A DNA stretch of 64,000 bases from Pogona vitticeps. Its lineage: Eukaryota; Chordata; Lepidosauria; Squamata; Agamidae. Of this stretch, positions 1 through 17,669 are shown piece after piece. The stretch covers positions 331,278,322 through 331,342,321 of the forward strand of contig NC_135783.1 of NCBI RefSeq assembly GCF_051106095.1. The letters run 5' to 3'. A program made the translations under genes and the position numbers. The first letter of the stretch is position 1; each line of letters begins with the position of its first letter. The notes under the pieces were generated by a model, which did no database searches, was not told the DNA's origin, and was given only the letters and a program-made list of their open reading frames with translations.

Positions 1-326
1 TTTACTATAATTAAATCAGTTTTACCAGTAAAGCAGAGTCTTTATTGCCTCCTGAATGCCTACAGTCTGTTTTGGATGGCTTGAAGGTAGAGCAAATGAG
101 GTGGGTCGGAGGGCCAGAGAGGAAAGGGAAGATGGTAGAAATATTGCACTTTGGGGGGCCTGGAAATGGATTCCTTGCTTTAGATTGATGCTGTTACTAT
201 GTTATGCAACTAAAAGAAACTGTTGTAAATATTCATTTACATAACTATATTTAGCTTTCTTTTTCATAGCACATGACTTTTCTTAACATTACTTTACCCC
301 TGTATTAATCATCTTTCCTTGTTTAG

Positions 327-6713
<6,387 letters not shown>

Positions 6714-7690
6714 AGGAGAATTGTAAATATGCTACATATGGACTTTTTTATTTTTATGAGAAAATAGCACATGTTTATAAAAGTATTTACTACTACTTAC
6801 TGTTTTCCATCTGAAATACCTGATGTCAGAACATATTTGGACATATTACAGATATAGTAGTTCTGTACAGATATTCTGTATATTTTGCAAAAATTATTTC
6901 TCAGATTACTGCATGTTTTTGTTGGGAAAGTTCCTATTCCATGGAATTTCACTTGCATGTTTTTTGTTTTAAAGAATCCATTCTGGCTAGGATCTAGTTT
7001 TAAGCTGTACTTTATTCCCATTTAAACTGATGGGGAAATTAGGCTAAGTCATTATTAACCTGTTCCATTGATTTCAATGGAACTAGGTAAAACTCCTTTA
7101 GTCCAGCTCTGGCACATTAAGGTTTTGGTAGGAATGCAAACCGTGTAAATGTTAAAGGTCAGATTTTCCATTTTTCAATTAAAATAATTTCCTTCTATTC
7201 TTGATTTTGTGACTAACTGTAAATTACTATTTTGGTAAATCACATCAAGAGATTTTTAACACGTGATCTCTTTATTTGTCACATTGGTTCCCTACCAAAA
7301 ACTAATAACTTGTTGGCTGGGGAAATCAACGTTGTTTTAGTCCAAAACACACACAAAGAAACTACTTTCCCAGGCTTTGAAATTAACATATATTTTAGTC
7401 TTGCAGTTACTGGTACTGATGCTGTGAAGCTGCCTTCTTTCAGTATTTTAGATGTACAGCTCAGCTGTTGTTATTACTAAACTGGATTAGGACACAGAAT
7501 TAGAAATGCACAAAGGAAATACATGAAAGAGTAGTTCATTCTGCTGGAATGAATTTGGGGTACAGAGCAGATTCGGTCAGAAGGGTCCACAGAGATAATG
7601 AGCTCAACACTGTGACAGATTTCTAGAGTCAAGCCAAGAGTCCCTAATTTCTATTTTTTTAAAATAAATGTTTGCTGTTAAGTTTTATTT
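6714..7690 (+). other. CPSF2: CPSF2 3' UTR (3' limit uncertain)
   Basis: AT-rich sequence after the CPSF2 stop with no recognisable repeat. Candidate poly(A) hexamers are ATTAAA at 7178-7183 and AATAAA at 7663-7668. The true end could lie further on, since other AATAAA hexamers occur downstream (for example about 8828, inside the Tc1 element). Confidence 0.55.
7663..7668 (+). promoter_or_regulatory. candidate CPSF2 poly(A) signal AATAAA
   Basis: Canonical AATAAA about 950 bp after the stop, followed by a T-rich and GT-bearing stretch (7669-7695) that could act as the downstream element. Assigned from hexamer and context only. Confidence 0.4.
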
Positions 7691-8660
7691 CAATGCCTCC
7701 AATATAATATAATACCCTGTTGGAGTTGCTAATACATCTTTTCCATAAAATGAAATGGATCAGGTAGGATGCAGCAGGTCATGGGACTGACATTGTTGCT
7801 TCCATCTATTGAACTAGGGGAGGGATTACTTGCACACTCACCACATACCTGCAAAGCATATTCCAGAACACTGGGGAGCCCTCTGCAGTCAGGTTTTTGG
7901 ACAGAACTGAAGGCTGGCTGCAGGTGGTGGTGTGGAAACATCCTGCTGTGCCTGTGGACTTCCATTCGTGTGACACTGGGTTTCAGACATATTTTAATCC
8001 TGAATGCTTTAGTATCATTCAGATACTTGCTTTTTAAGAAAACAGAAAGAAACATAAAATGCCATGCCGAAGGAAGCAAACTTTGCATAACCCGAGAAGG
8101 ATGGTTTCCAGGGATGGGGAGCCATGAGAAAAAAAGAAAAGAAAAATTTGGGGGGAAAAGCTGGGATTTTTTTTTCCAAAGCCATTCTTTTTTCCTGGAA
8201 AAAAAATGAAAAAAAAAAGAGTGTGGAATATGTTTTTACAATGATAAGTAATATGGCTATGACATGGTATTCAAACTATATAACATGAAGGCCTTAATGA
8301 AAGACTTCTGGGACTTTATGTATTTAAGTTCTCTGAGAGAACCATTGATTTCATAAATTATAATTATAACTATCAAGTTTTCTGTACTCAGATGTAGTTT
8401 ACCATTCACTTCTTTTAGGGGCACTCTGGAGTTTGTCCAAGCCTACTCCGTTTCATTACCTACCTAAAGTAGAAGAAGGAAATCAAAAGACAGCTTTCAC
8501 TGTACAGATGATGATTGCTATAAGTAGTACATGCATTGATCTAGCAAGCATGGGTGTTCCCCTGCCAAGGGAAAGCCTCTTGCAGTTACCAAATGGCTGT
8601 TTCTTGTGTAGAGAAGAGCACTGCATGGTGAAAGTGATCCTGAATTCACAGACGTTCCTT
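7691..8660. other. intergenic, no gene recognised
   Basis: Open frames of 146 and 119 codons overlap on opposite strands at 7729-8209 without recognisable domains. 8120-8220 is purine-rich with A runs. No repeat family identified. Confidence 0.55.
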
Positions 8661-8662
8661 TA

Positions 8663-10000
8663 CTTAGTCATGTCAAAAAGAAAGTACATTCTCTTTGAAT
8701 TCTTTGTTTTTACTTATCAGGACATAATAAAAATCATCTGGTATTTTAGCAGGACTGCAAATTAGGTAAATACAAGCTCAGATGAGTGACATGACATATT
8801 ATACTATATTATGATTTATTTTACAAAAATAAAGGGAAAAATGGAGAAGCCATTTGTGAAATACATTATGATTCAGTAGCTTGTAGAACCACCTTTAGCA
8901 TCAATAACTTGGAGTAATTGTCTTCTGTATGACTTTATCAGTCTTTCATATTGTTATGGAGGAATTTTGGTCCACTCTTCTTTACGACATTGATACAGTT
9001 CATTGAGGTTTGTGGGCATTTGTTTATGCACAGCTCTCTTAAGGTCCCACCATAGCATTTCAGTCGGGTTGAGGTCTGGACTTTTGACTGGACCATTGCA
9101 ACACCTTGATTCTTTTCTTTTTCAGCCATTCTGTTGTAGATTTGCTGATGTGCTTGGGATCATTGTCCTGTTGCATGACTCACTTTCAGCAAAGCGTTAG
9201 CTGTCAGACAGATGGCCTCACATTTGACTTGAGAATAATTCGGTATACAGAGTTCATGGTCGATTTAGTGACTGCAAGGTGCACAGGTCCTGTTGCTGCA
9301 AAGCAAGTCCAAATCATCACCCCTCCACCACCAATTGGTATGAGGAGTTTGTGCCGATATGCTGTGTTTGGATTTCACCAAATGTGGTGCTGTGCATTAC
9401 GACCAACCATCTCCACTTTGGTCTCATCTGTCCAAAGGACATTGTTCCAGAAATCTTGTGGTTTGGAAGATTGGAAACTGTCTTAAATGTTTTCCACTTC
9501 TGAATAATTTTTCCCACTGTAAAATAATGGACTTTAAATTCTTTGGAAATGGTCTGATAAACTTTCCCAGATTGATGGGCAGCAACAATTGCTTCTCTAC
9601 AATCATTGCTGGTATGTTTCCTCCTTGGCATTGTGTTAAAAATGCTCCAGACCAGCAAACTGATAAAACTTCGGCTGTTAGAGAGATGGTCACACTTTCT
9701 GGGCATTCAAGGGCATTCAAGTACTCAAGGGCATTTGGTTAGCAGTACCTGACTGCTACTTTGCCTCTTAATTCCTATGGAAGCAGTAAAGGTGTACTTA
9801 GTTTTTCACACATGGCGTTTCTATTTTGCCTTTATTTTTGTAAAATAAGCCATGATATGGTGTAATATGTAATGTGTTGTGTTCATCTGAGGTGGTATTT
9901 ACTGAATTTTCAGACCTGCAAAGGACCAGATGATTTTTAGTATATCCTGAGATGTAAAACCATAGAATTCAAAGAAAGTACTTTCTTTTTCACGTGATTG
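8663..10000 (-). mobile_element. Tc1-like DNA transposon, internally deleted
   Basis: Flanked by TA at 8661-8662 and 10001-10002. Terminal inverted repeats of roughly 190-200 bp (8663-8855 and about 9810-10000) align base by base, sharing AAAAAGAAAGTAC, ATCATCTGGT and TTTTACAAAAATAAAG. The transposase lies on the minus strand. The family, known across vertebrates including lizards, is about 1.6 kb; this copy is 1,338 bp, so about 250-300 bp is missing, mostly between the DNA-binding part and the first catalytic residues. Confidence 0.88.
8885..9640 (-). pseudogene. Tc1 transposase remnant
   Basis: The minus strand starts MPRRKHTSNDCREAIVAA (9632 downward), the helix-turn-helix N-terminus, followed by HQSGKVYQTISKEF. 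The frame then jumps by deletion to the catalytic region (LWTDETKVEM, with the first Asp present as TDE), and further on [20 protein letters not shown] (about 9080-9020) keeps the third acidic residue of the DDE triad. Frameshifts, stops and the internal deletion make it non-coding. Confidence 0.85.
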
Positions 10001-10324
10001 TATAGAAGTTTCTTCAAAAATTCCTTTTGGTAACTTTGAAAGGGAGACCCAGTAGAGCTTGTCGCTTATACTTGCATTATTCACCATAAACAACAAAAGG
10101 TCTTGTGGTGTTTGAAAGACAGACGCTTTTTATGTGCCATATGCTTTCATTGATTGCAGCTCACCTAGTCAAATCTATCAGATTCTGAGCTGCTGCCATA
10201 AAAGTGCACACCAAGTAGAACGTCTTAGACTCTGAGGTGACAGAAATGTTTGTGGGTTTGACTGGAATAAATTAACACAGCTCACCCTTGGAGATGGGCA
10301 CTTACTGTGCTTCGGAGAGTTTTG

Positions 10325-10476
10325 GCAGATCAGGCCCGCAAGTGTTGTGTGGACACCCCAGATTCCACACCCCACCTCCTCCCATGGTTGCCCCACCTGA
10401 AGCAGCACCATGGGCTTCCCTGCCCCACCTCCTCTGAGTGGGCACCCACACAAGGAGACAGGTGGGCCTGATCTGC
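10325..10476. repeat. GC-rich inverted repeat
   Basis: Perfect 13-bp inverted repeat GCAGATCAGGCCC (10325-10337) and its complement at 10464-10476 enclose a GC-rich core much richer than the neighbourhood. Could be a small MITE or the relic of one. No target duplication was identified. Confidence 0.4.
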
Positions 10477-10479
10477 TGA

Positions 10480-11300
10480 ACCATGGTAAATACCCATCTC
10501 TATTCATCACTATTGCCAAAACATATTCACCGCATTTCCTATAACATACCATTATGCACTATGGTGCTATACTGTATGAAGCCAGGTATAGGGCTGAGGG
10601 ACACGCAGCCTACCACAGGCTGGGAACTTATACTTTATCATAGTCAGAATTGTTCAGGTTGGGAAGGGCTGATGCGTATTGGAGTCCAGTAGTACTTGAA
10701 AGACCACATGTTCCTTAACTCCTTCCTAGTGCTCTGGTGAGCATTCATGGAGCCGGACTAACACATCCACTAATTCTGGTCTTGGTTCTTTGAATGTAAG
10801 CGTATTCTGCATTTAGATATCTTATATTTAATTGTGCTTATTGGATCAGGAGTTGCCAGGTCAGTATATGACAGAACAGTGGAGTTTTTAAACATTTTGG
10901 AAATGGGGAAATGTTTGGCAATTTATGCCGATTTGGGCTATTTATGTCACTCTAACACTCTGGGCAGCGTGAAACATGCCACGCATCTCACGTCTGTTCA
11001 AATAGGCATTGTTTTCCCACATCAAATTTTGTAGTCTCCGAAGAACATTTCATTTTTATTCTAGCCATACTAAACGTCATGTGTAAATCCTTTCCGGTAA
11101 TTGTTCTGGTTCTATAACAACCATCCTTAATATATTTGGCTCTTCAAGTTTGTTTCACATCCCCCCAGTTTTTAAAGCAGATTTTAAACCATTTTTACCT
11201 CAAGCAGATAAAGAAGCTTCATCCTAGGAATTAGTTGAAAATTACTGCATTTCAATTAGCAATATTGGATCAACATAATTTTTTTTCCTGTACCCTCCAT
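10480..11300. other. intergenic, nothing recognised
   Basis: AT-rich unique-looking sequence without convincing coding frames or repeats. Confidence 0.5.
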
Positions 11301-11317
11301 GGAATTTACTTTTTAAA

Positions 11318-11460
11318 GAGCATAGAGTGCTGTCCTCTGAAGATGCCAGCCACGGAGACTGGTGAAACGTTAGGAAGAACAACCTTCAGAACACAGCCAA
11401 AGAGCCCGAAAAACCCACAACAACCATTAGATCCCAGCCGTGAAAGCCTTCGCGAATACA
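11318..11460 (+). mobile_element. Penelope-like 3' fragment with hammerhead-like core
   Basis: 143-bp insertion bounded by a perfect 12-bp target duplication TTACTTTTTAAA (11306-11317 and 11461-11472). Contains the core CTGAAGATGCC..GAAACGTTAGGAA (11337-11376) and ends ..CTTCGCGAATACA, which defines the family's 3' terminus. No inverted left arm, unlike the copy at 1440. Confidence 0.65.
11337..11371 (+). ncRNA. hammerhead-like motif, copy 2
   Basis: CUGAAGA 11337-11343, stem II GCCAG/CUGGU (G-U, C-G, C-G, A-U, G-C), GAA 11364-11366, ACGU, U11371. Relative to copy 1, one stem II pair changes from G-U to A-U and another from G-C to G-U, so pairing is kept. Stem I is short (UCCU/AGGA). Confidence 0.42.
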
Positions 11461-11479
11461 TTACTTTTTAAAATTTGGA

Positions 11480-12090
11480 TGACCTTGTTTCTAGGCTGTT
11501 AGTAAAATTATGGCTGAAATCTTGTTGGTTTAAGTGCATTTAATTTAAATTACATAGTTCACTGTGGCAAATTGGTGGTAACAAGGCACTGCTCACATTA
11601 CTGGGATGCTGTTGCACATTTGGCATGTATTTCATAACATGCCCAGTGCCTGATTAGTTTGCTGTGTCACAGTGAGCTCAGTTAAGAATATTTCCTCAGG
11701 GAATAAATGCAGACGGCAAACCCCATGTTTCTTGTGATACGGATAACTGGAATGTCTTGTGCATTCTGTCACATGATATATCATGCCTACATCCCAGGAA
11801 TAAACGTCGTTATATCAGCTATGCAAACATTTGTTGGAGATGTGAATTTCACAATTTCAGAATTATCCTAGAGGCTTCATTTCAGTTGTACAGTGCTAAT
11901 CAGATTTTACAGAAGTTTATTTCTTGCTACAGACTTCTGGGTCTGATAATATCTGGGATCACAAAACCTTTACAAGCCAAGCAAACTTTCAGGGTCATCA
12001 GATCTCTTGTTAAGATATGAATGTTGTGAAATTTGGGGGACTGGAGCAGCAGCAAAAGTCAACAAGACATCTGGCTCAACATACTGGCCA
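11480..12090. other. intergenic, nothing recognised
   Basis: AT-rich sequence with no assigned repeat or coding frame of note. Confidence 0.5.
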
Positions 12091-12109
12091 ATTGTTCTTA
12101 TTAGAGTAA

Positions 12110-12195
12110 TTAATTAATTGAAATATTTTTACACCACCTTTCTCCTTGAAAGGACCCAAAGTGGCTTACCACATTAAAAGGACAATATTTAAAAG
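12110..12195 (-). mobile_element. L2-like LINE 3' end fragment
   Basis: TTTACACCACCTTTCTCCTT..CCCAAAGTGGCTTACCACATT is the reverse complement of the (L2/CR1-group) 3' terminus also seen at 12375 and 45990. Confidence 0.45.
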
Positions 12196-12371
12196 CTTGG
12201 AAGCAAACCGCTGGCAAAGGAAGGTGGAGGTTGTATTCCCGCTACAAAACAAAGCTGTCAAGGTATCAGCTTATAATTTATCATCTGTCTGCAGACAAGC
12301 TGTGGTTTAGCAAGCTCCAAGCAATTAGCAGCAATTACTGTCATTGCTTCAGAGATGGTTCACATTTATTT

Positions 12372-12690
12372 TATCTTTATTTAAATTGTTTATATGCCAC
12401 CTTTCTCCCCATTGGGGACCTGAGGTGGCTCACAGCGGGTAAAATAAGAAATTTAAAAGCACTATATAAATACCACATTTTAAAAACAAACATACTGTAC
12501 ATTAAGATTAAAACAAGTATGAAAACAATAGAAAAACATTTACAAACTTGTATGTTAAAAACCAGCATTCCTGAGATAATATACTGCTTAAAGGCCTACC
12601 TGGTGAGGAAGGTCTTTGCCTGATGACAGAAAGTCAAGAGGGAGGGGGCTAACCTGGCTTCTTGGGGCAGTTCATTCCAGAGCCTGGTCT
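12372..12690 (-). mobile_element. L2-like LINE 3' region
   Basis: The minus strand runs from coding-end motifs (12690-12590, GTCTTTGCCTGATGAC and GGGAGGGGGCTAACCTGGCT) to the terminus ATATGCCACCTTTCTCCCC..GTGGCTCACA at 12395-12440. Degenerate and non-coding. Confidence 0.5.
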
Positions 12691-12699
12691 GCTAATTCT

Positions 12700-13858
12700 T
12701 ATTATAAAAATTGCCTCCAAAGGCGAGAGCAAGATCTCAGAGCAAGAAGTAAGGGAGGCCATTTCCTTTCTCTCTGCTCTCCCCTGCCACTTCTGCCCCA
12801 TTTCTTCCCTCATGTCTGCACTGACTGCTTGTTAGATAGTTTTGAATTCAGGGTAAATGCCACGTGTGAGCCACCCTTCAAATACTTCAGTGGGCATATT
12901 TCTATCACAGCATTTCTGCTTGTCGATTATTATTTTGCTTTCAAAGACACTTCATGTTCCATATCAAAAAAATTGATGGGAATAAGCGTAGCTAGCATTT
13001 TTCAAAAGAAAAAACCCCTCACACCAGCTCTTTGAGCTATGATTTATTTGTACGTTCATGGATGCATGCGATTCAAAAGCCCTCCTTGCTGAATGCCACG
13101 CTTAAAGCTGCTAAGGCTTCTTCACTTGCCCGTACACGATAATATTCTCAAGCTGAAATGCAGTTCATAGTCATGGTGTGGATTGGCGTTACAAGTTATG
13201 TAATTGCAACAAACATCTAAAAAGCTGGGATGGATGGCCCTTACCAACATCCTTGTGTTGCTTTAGGTGAAAGCCTGGAGTTCATCTGTTTCACGAGAGA
13301 TGGCACAGAGCCTTGTTGGTACATTGGAAAGCCAGGCGCAGTGGAATGGACTACAGTCCATTTTGTCAGGTCATGTAAATAATGTTGTTGGGTTTTGTTT
13401 TGGTTAATAGATGGCATCATATTTTACGAGAATTGTTCAGTAATAGCACATTCCCACCATACACACATGTATGTGCTAGTGAAATCATAACCACCACAGC
13501 AGCTTGCAGCAACATACAGATAATTGTCAGTGGGAAGAGAGACACTATCTATGTATCACCTTGAGTCCCTGTTCCTGCATTTCAGCTGACTGAAAAGTGG
13601 GGGCGGCTTTCAAACTACCAACAACTCCTTAGGTGTCATTGCGATGGTTGACATTATTAACATGTTCTCCTGTTCGAAACCATCTTATTCTAATTCTAAT
13701 TTAAAACCATCAGATAGTTTTATCTATACATAAGGGCAAAGTATTTCATACACTACAAATTTATGGTTTCTGTCACCAGTTTCTCAACATAAGTGTTTTC
13801 TATAAGGAGGGCTTACAAATTGTTTTAGTCTTAAACAAGAATCACAACAATTTCCTAC
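12700..13858. other. intergenic, nothing recognised
   Basis: No coding frame or repeat family could be supported. Confidence 0.5.
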
Positions 13859-13860
13859 TA

Positions 13861-14267
13861 CAGTGGTGCCCCGCATAGCGACGATAATCCATTCTGAAAA
13901 AATTGTTATGTGGATTCGTCGCTATGCGGGGCAAAAAAGCCCATAGGAACGCATTAAAAATGCGTTCCTATGGGCAAAAAACTCACCATTATGCGGAAAT
14001 CCTCCATGCGGCCGCCATTTTCGCTGCCCAGTAAGCGAGGAAAGGGTGCGAAAACACAGCAGGTGGCCATTTTCTTTACCTGGTGGCCATTTTGGAACCG
14101 GCGACCAGCTGTTAAAAAAAACATTGCTATGCAAAAATCGGTAAGCGAAACACTTACCGATCATCGCAAAGCGATGTTTTACCATTAGAAACATCGCAAT
14201 GCGATCGCTTTTGCGATTGCAAAAAACACATCGTTAAACGAATCACTCGTTATGTGGGGCACCACTG
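13861..14267. mobile_element. foldback MITE, CAGTGGTGCC family (copy 1)
   Basis: Ends CAGTGGTGCCCCGCATAGCG and ..GTTATGTGGGGCACCACTG, flanked by TA on both sides (13859-13860, 14268-14269). Internal repeats of the end motif (CATCGCAAAGCGATG, GCGATCGC) and an inner hairpin around 13941-13975 (CCCATAGGAACGCATT and complement). The TA duplication and end sequence resemble Tigger/pogo-type Tc1/mariner elements. Non-autonomous. Confidence 0.75.
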
Positions 14268-14269
14268 TA

Positions 14270-16336
14270 CAGGGCTCAGTCCTGCCAAAAATGTTGTCTA
14301 TAAAAATATTTTTCCTCAAATATATCACTTCTAATTATCTCACCACCTCTCTTGTCTGGTTGCTTTGTAAGCTACATATGGTTTTCTCTTTAAGAATCAT
14401 TAATCTTAAAATACCGGTCTTTGTTGATGGATTCTCAGAAGGAAACGTTGGTATTACTGAAGGGAACTCTACATATCATTCTGTTATTTAAGCTTTCTGT
14501 TTTATAAACAAGGAAGATCTATTTAAATTATACAATCTCTGTCTGTTTTTCTGTAACAAGCTATCTGAATATCCCTCTCTAGAAATTTACCAGTGCTTGG
14601 TACAGCCTTCTGTATTATCCTGCATAATATATGAACATTTTGTGCTTACAAATTGTGCATAAGAATTATTTTCTCTGAGTTTAGATTGTGAACTGTCATA
14701 CCTAAGGAGTGTATTCATGTCTGTAATCATCATCATGTCCTGTCACATCAATTCTGATTTATCTGCACCTTTCTACAAAATGCAAATTGCAACCCTCCTT
14801 TTTGCATTCTGTTATCCTTAGGGCAGAGTGGCCAGGGATGATAGAGGTGGTAGTCCAACAGATCTGGATGGTATCTAATTGGGGCAGCTCAGAGATGCTT
14901 TTACAAAACTGTAAATACAGAGCTGATCTTCCCTTCTGCTTTAGCATTGCATAATCCCTACCATTTCAAGTAGCAATTAAATATATCATAAAGTGACATC
15001 TGGAAAATGTAGTTTTGTGTAATCCATCTGTCTTTGAAGTGAGCATTTAGCAGCTGGAAACCAGAAATGAGAGAGATGGAGCCATTAGCTGGTCAACGGT
15101 GTGCTTTAATGATCTGTCTATGCAAGCAGTGTGTACTATAAAGTTGGAGAGACATAGAAGGCATGTAGCTAAATTTATGTTCTGCTCAGAGGAAAATTTC
15201 AGTAATGCTTAATCTGAAGTCAACGGTGCATAGGACTGCTGCCTTTATTTCTGATAATAAGACATCTCTCTCCCCCCCTCCTCTTTTTTTTTTTTTTTTT
15301 TTTTTTTACAAGGGGGTAGCTGACTGTTTCTGGGGGCCAATTTAGTTGGTTCTCATGTATCACCCCTTTGGAATCAGCAACTGTATTTTGCAGGATGCTT
15401 GGAGGGGAGGGGATGGCGGGCTGCTTTCTCCCTGGAGGACTATGTTGGGTCAAATAAGTTAATGTTGCACAAAAAATACTGCAATCTGTTTTCCTCACAC
15501 AACAGATAATCCTGTTGTATTAGCCAGACAGCCTGTCTTCCAGTCTCAACCACTTTGTCCATATAGAACCCAGTCTTTTTTTTTCCCTCACATTACTCTA
15601 GGGGGTAAAGAACTACAAGTAAAAGCGCGATTTTCTCCCTACAATATAGATTGAGAGCTCTTATTGTTTTATATAATTTTATTTATTGTGCATCTGAGGC
15701 TTCACCCCTCCTTTTATAATCCCTGTGATTTGACTAATGCACAATATTGCAAATGCATCGTTACCCAGGCCTACAGCTTTTAAATCACTTGTGGATCTCT
15801 AAACCTCTTATGCTGATTAAAAGTGTTAAGGTTATTATTTTTTTATGTAACTAGAGCTAAATTTAATTTATGTTGCAGTCAAAGAAATACTCTAATATCA
15901 CAGAACATGTTCCTGATTATGCTTCCATTGGAATCAATGACAAAATCCTGAGCTTTGGCTTCATTGGGTTTCGCCTGGGATCTCTTTGAGTTTGTTTTGA
16001 GTGTTAATTCTAGAAAGCTCAGAAGAGTAATGCACTCTTTTAGAAGTTTTTTTTTAAATTCACAAAGCATGTTCTGTGCAAACTAAGGGGAATCACAGAG
16101 CTAATAGTTCTGATATTTTTCTTTTGAATTACATTTATGCTATCAATGATTTTTCCTCTTTTTTTAAAAAAAAATCCAATTATAACCCACAAGAGGCTGC
16201 AGTGCTAAAGAGCTTCTGTTCTACATTACGGACAGAGGGCTCTGCTCTTTTCTATTCCCTTTCTCTTCTAGTCTTCTATCCTCTCCCCCAGTAATCTCCA
16301 TTCTAAGTCCTCACTGGGAGGAAGGTTTCCCCCAAA
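14270..16336. other. intergenic, nothing recognised except simple runs
   Basis: Contains a 27-base T run at 15281-15307. No assigned genes or repeats. Confidence 0.5.
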
Positions 16337-16338
16337 TA

Positions 16339-17040
16339 CAGTGGTGCCTCGCACAACGAGTGCCTCACACAACGATGAATTCACACAACGATGCCTTTTT
16401 CTGTTAAATTTGCTGCCTCACACAGCGATGTTTCCTATGGGGGATTTTCACACAACGATCTCCCTTTTCGCTCCTGTAAAAGTGTCTTACAATGTTTGGA
16501 AACTGTTTTAAATGATTGCAATGGTTAGTCCACCTCCTGAAACCTATGCAAACTGATTTTGGTGTTGTTCTGACACTTCGTTAATTTATGATGATTTTTT
16601 GAATTTTCTCCATTGGAAACCATTGGATGGTCTGTCTAATGGTTTCCAATGGAAAAAACAAAAAATCATCATAAATTAACGAAGTGTCAGAACAACACCA
16701 AAATCAGTTTGCATAGGTTTCAGGAGGTGGACTAACCATTGCAATCATTTAAAACAGCTTCCAAACATTGTAAGACACTTTTACAGGAGCGAAAAAGGAC
16801 TTCGCAAAGCCATTGAAATGTATTGAGTCGGCTTCAATACATTGCAATGAAGGAAACATTGTTTCACACAGCGATGTTTCCTATGGGGATTTTCACTCAG
16901 CGATGGCAATCCGTTCCAATTGGAACGGATTAACCGGTTTTCAATGCATTCCTATGGGAAATGGTGTTTCACAGAACGATGTTTCACACAACGTTGATTT
17001 TTTTTGGAACCAATTAACATCGTTGTGTGAGGCACCACTG
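16339..17040. mobile_element. foldback MITE, CAGTGGTGCC family (copy 2)
   Basis: 702 bp, ends CAGTGGTGCCTCGCACAACG and ..CGTTGTGTGAGGCACCACTG, flanked by TA at 16337-16338 and 17041-17042. The centre is a long palindrome, 16464-16624 against 16638-16797, with few mismatches. Arrays of CACACAACGATG sit near both ends. Confidence 0.82.
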
Positions 17041-17044
17041 TATG

Positions 17045-17621
17045 TATTGTAATTCTGCAAACCTTGAGTTTTCCCAGAATTTGCTAATACTTCTTATATC
17101 TTATTGCCTCTTGTTTTGACTATGATCTGGCCTTGCTGTGTTCACTGTTTATTTATACTGTGCTGGTAAATTCAGCCCCGTTGGTTGACTGGAGCAGATG
17201 AAGTTGTAATCCGGTAAGATCTAGAGGATCATAGTTTACTTGGCCCAGATATATATGCATGATGGTTGGTTGAAAGACTCAAAAGTCCCTGGCCCATCCA
17301 TACCGTGGGTTTTCATTCTCTCCTGACGAACTTTACAAGCTTCCTCCAGTTGCTTACACTGTCTGAAGTGCAAGGAGCATTTTTCTTTTCTGATACACCT
17401 ACACTATTTATATTATTCTCAAGTTGTATTGACAGTTTCTAAAATCTCACAATTATCCTTCTCCAGAAATAAAAATGGCCAATTCTCATTTGTATCAGTA
17501 TATGATGAGAGTGCTGGGTTGTGTTTTAACAGGAGGTGTTGAGCTAGATAAAGACTGTGGAGAATTCACATGCCCATGATGAGGGATAGCGTATTAACCA
17601 CATAATTAAGAAATTATGAAA

Positions 17622-17669
<48 letters not shown>

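Noticed and set aside
7769-8209. 146-codon open frame downstream of CPSF2
   Set aside because: Overlapped by a 119-codon frame on the other strand; ends in a poly-Lys/Phe A-rich tract; no homology recognised.
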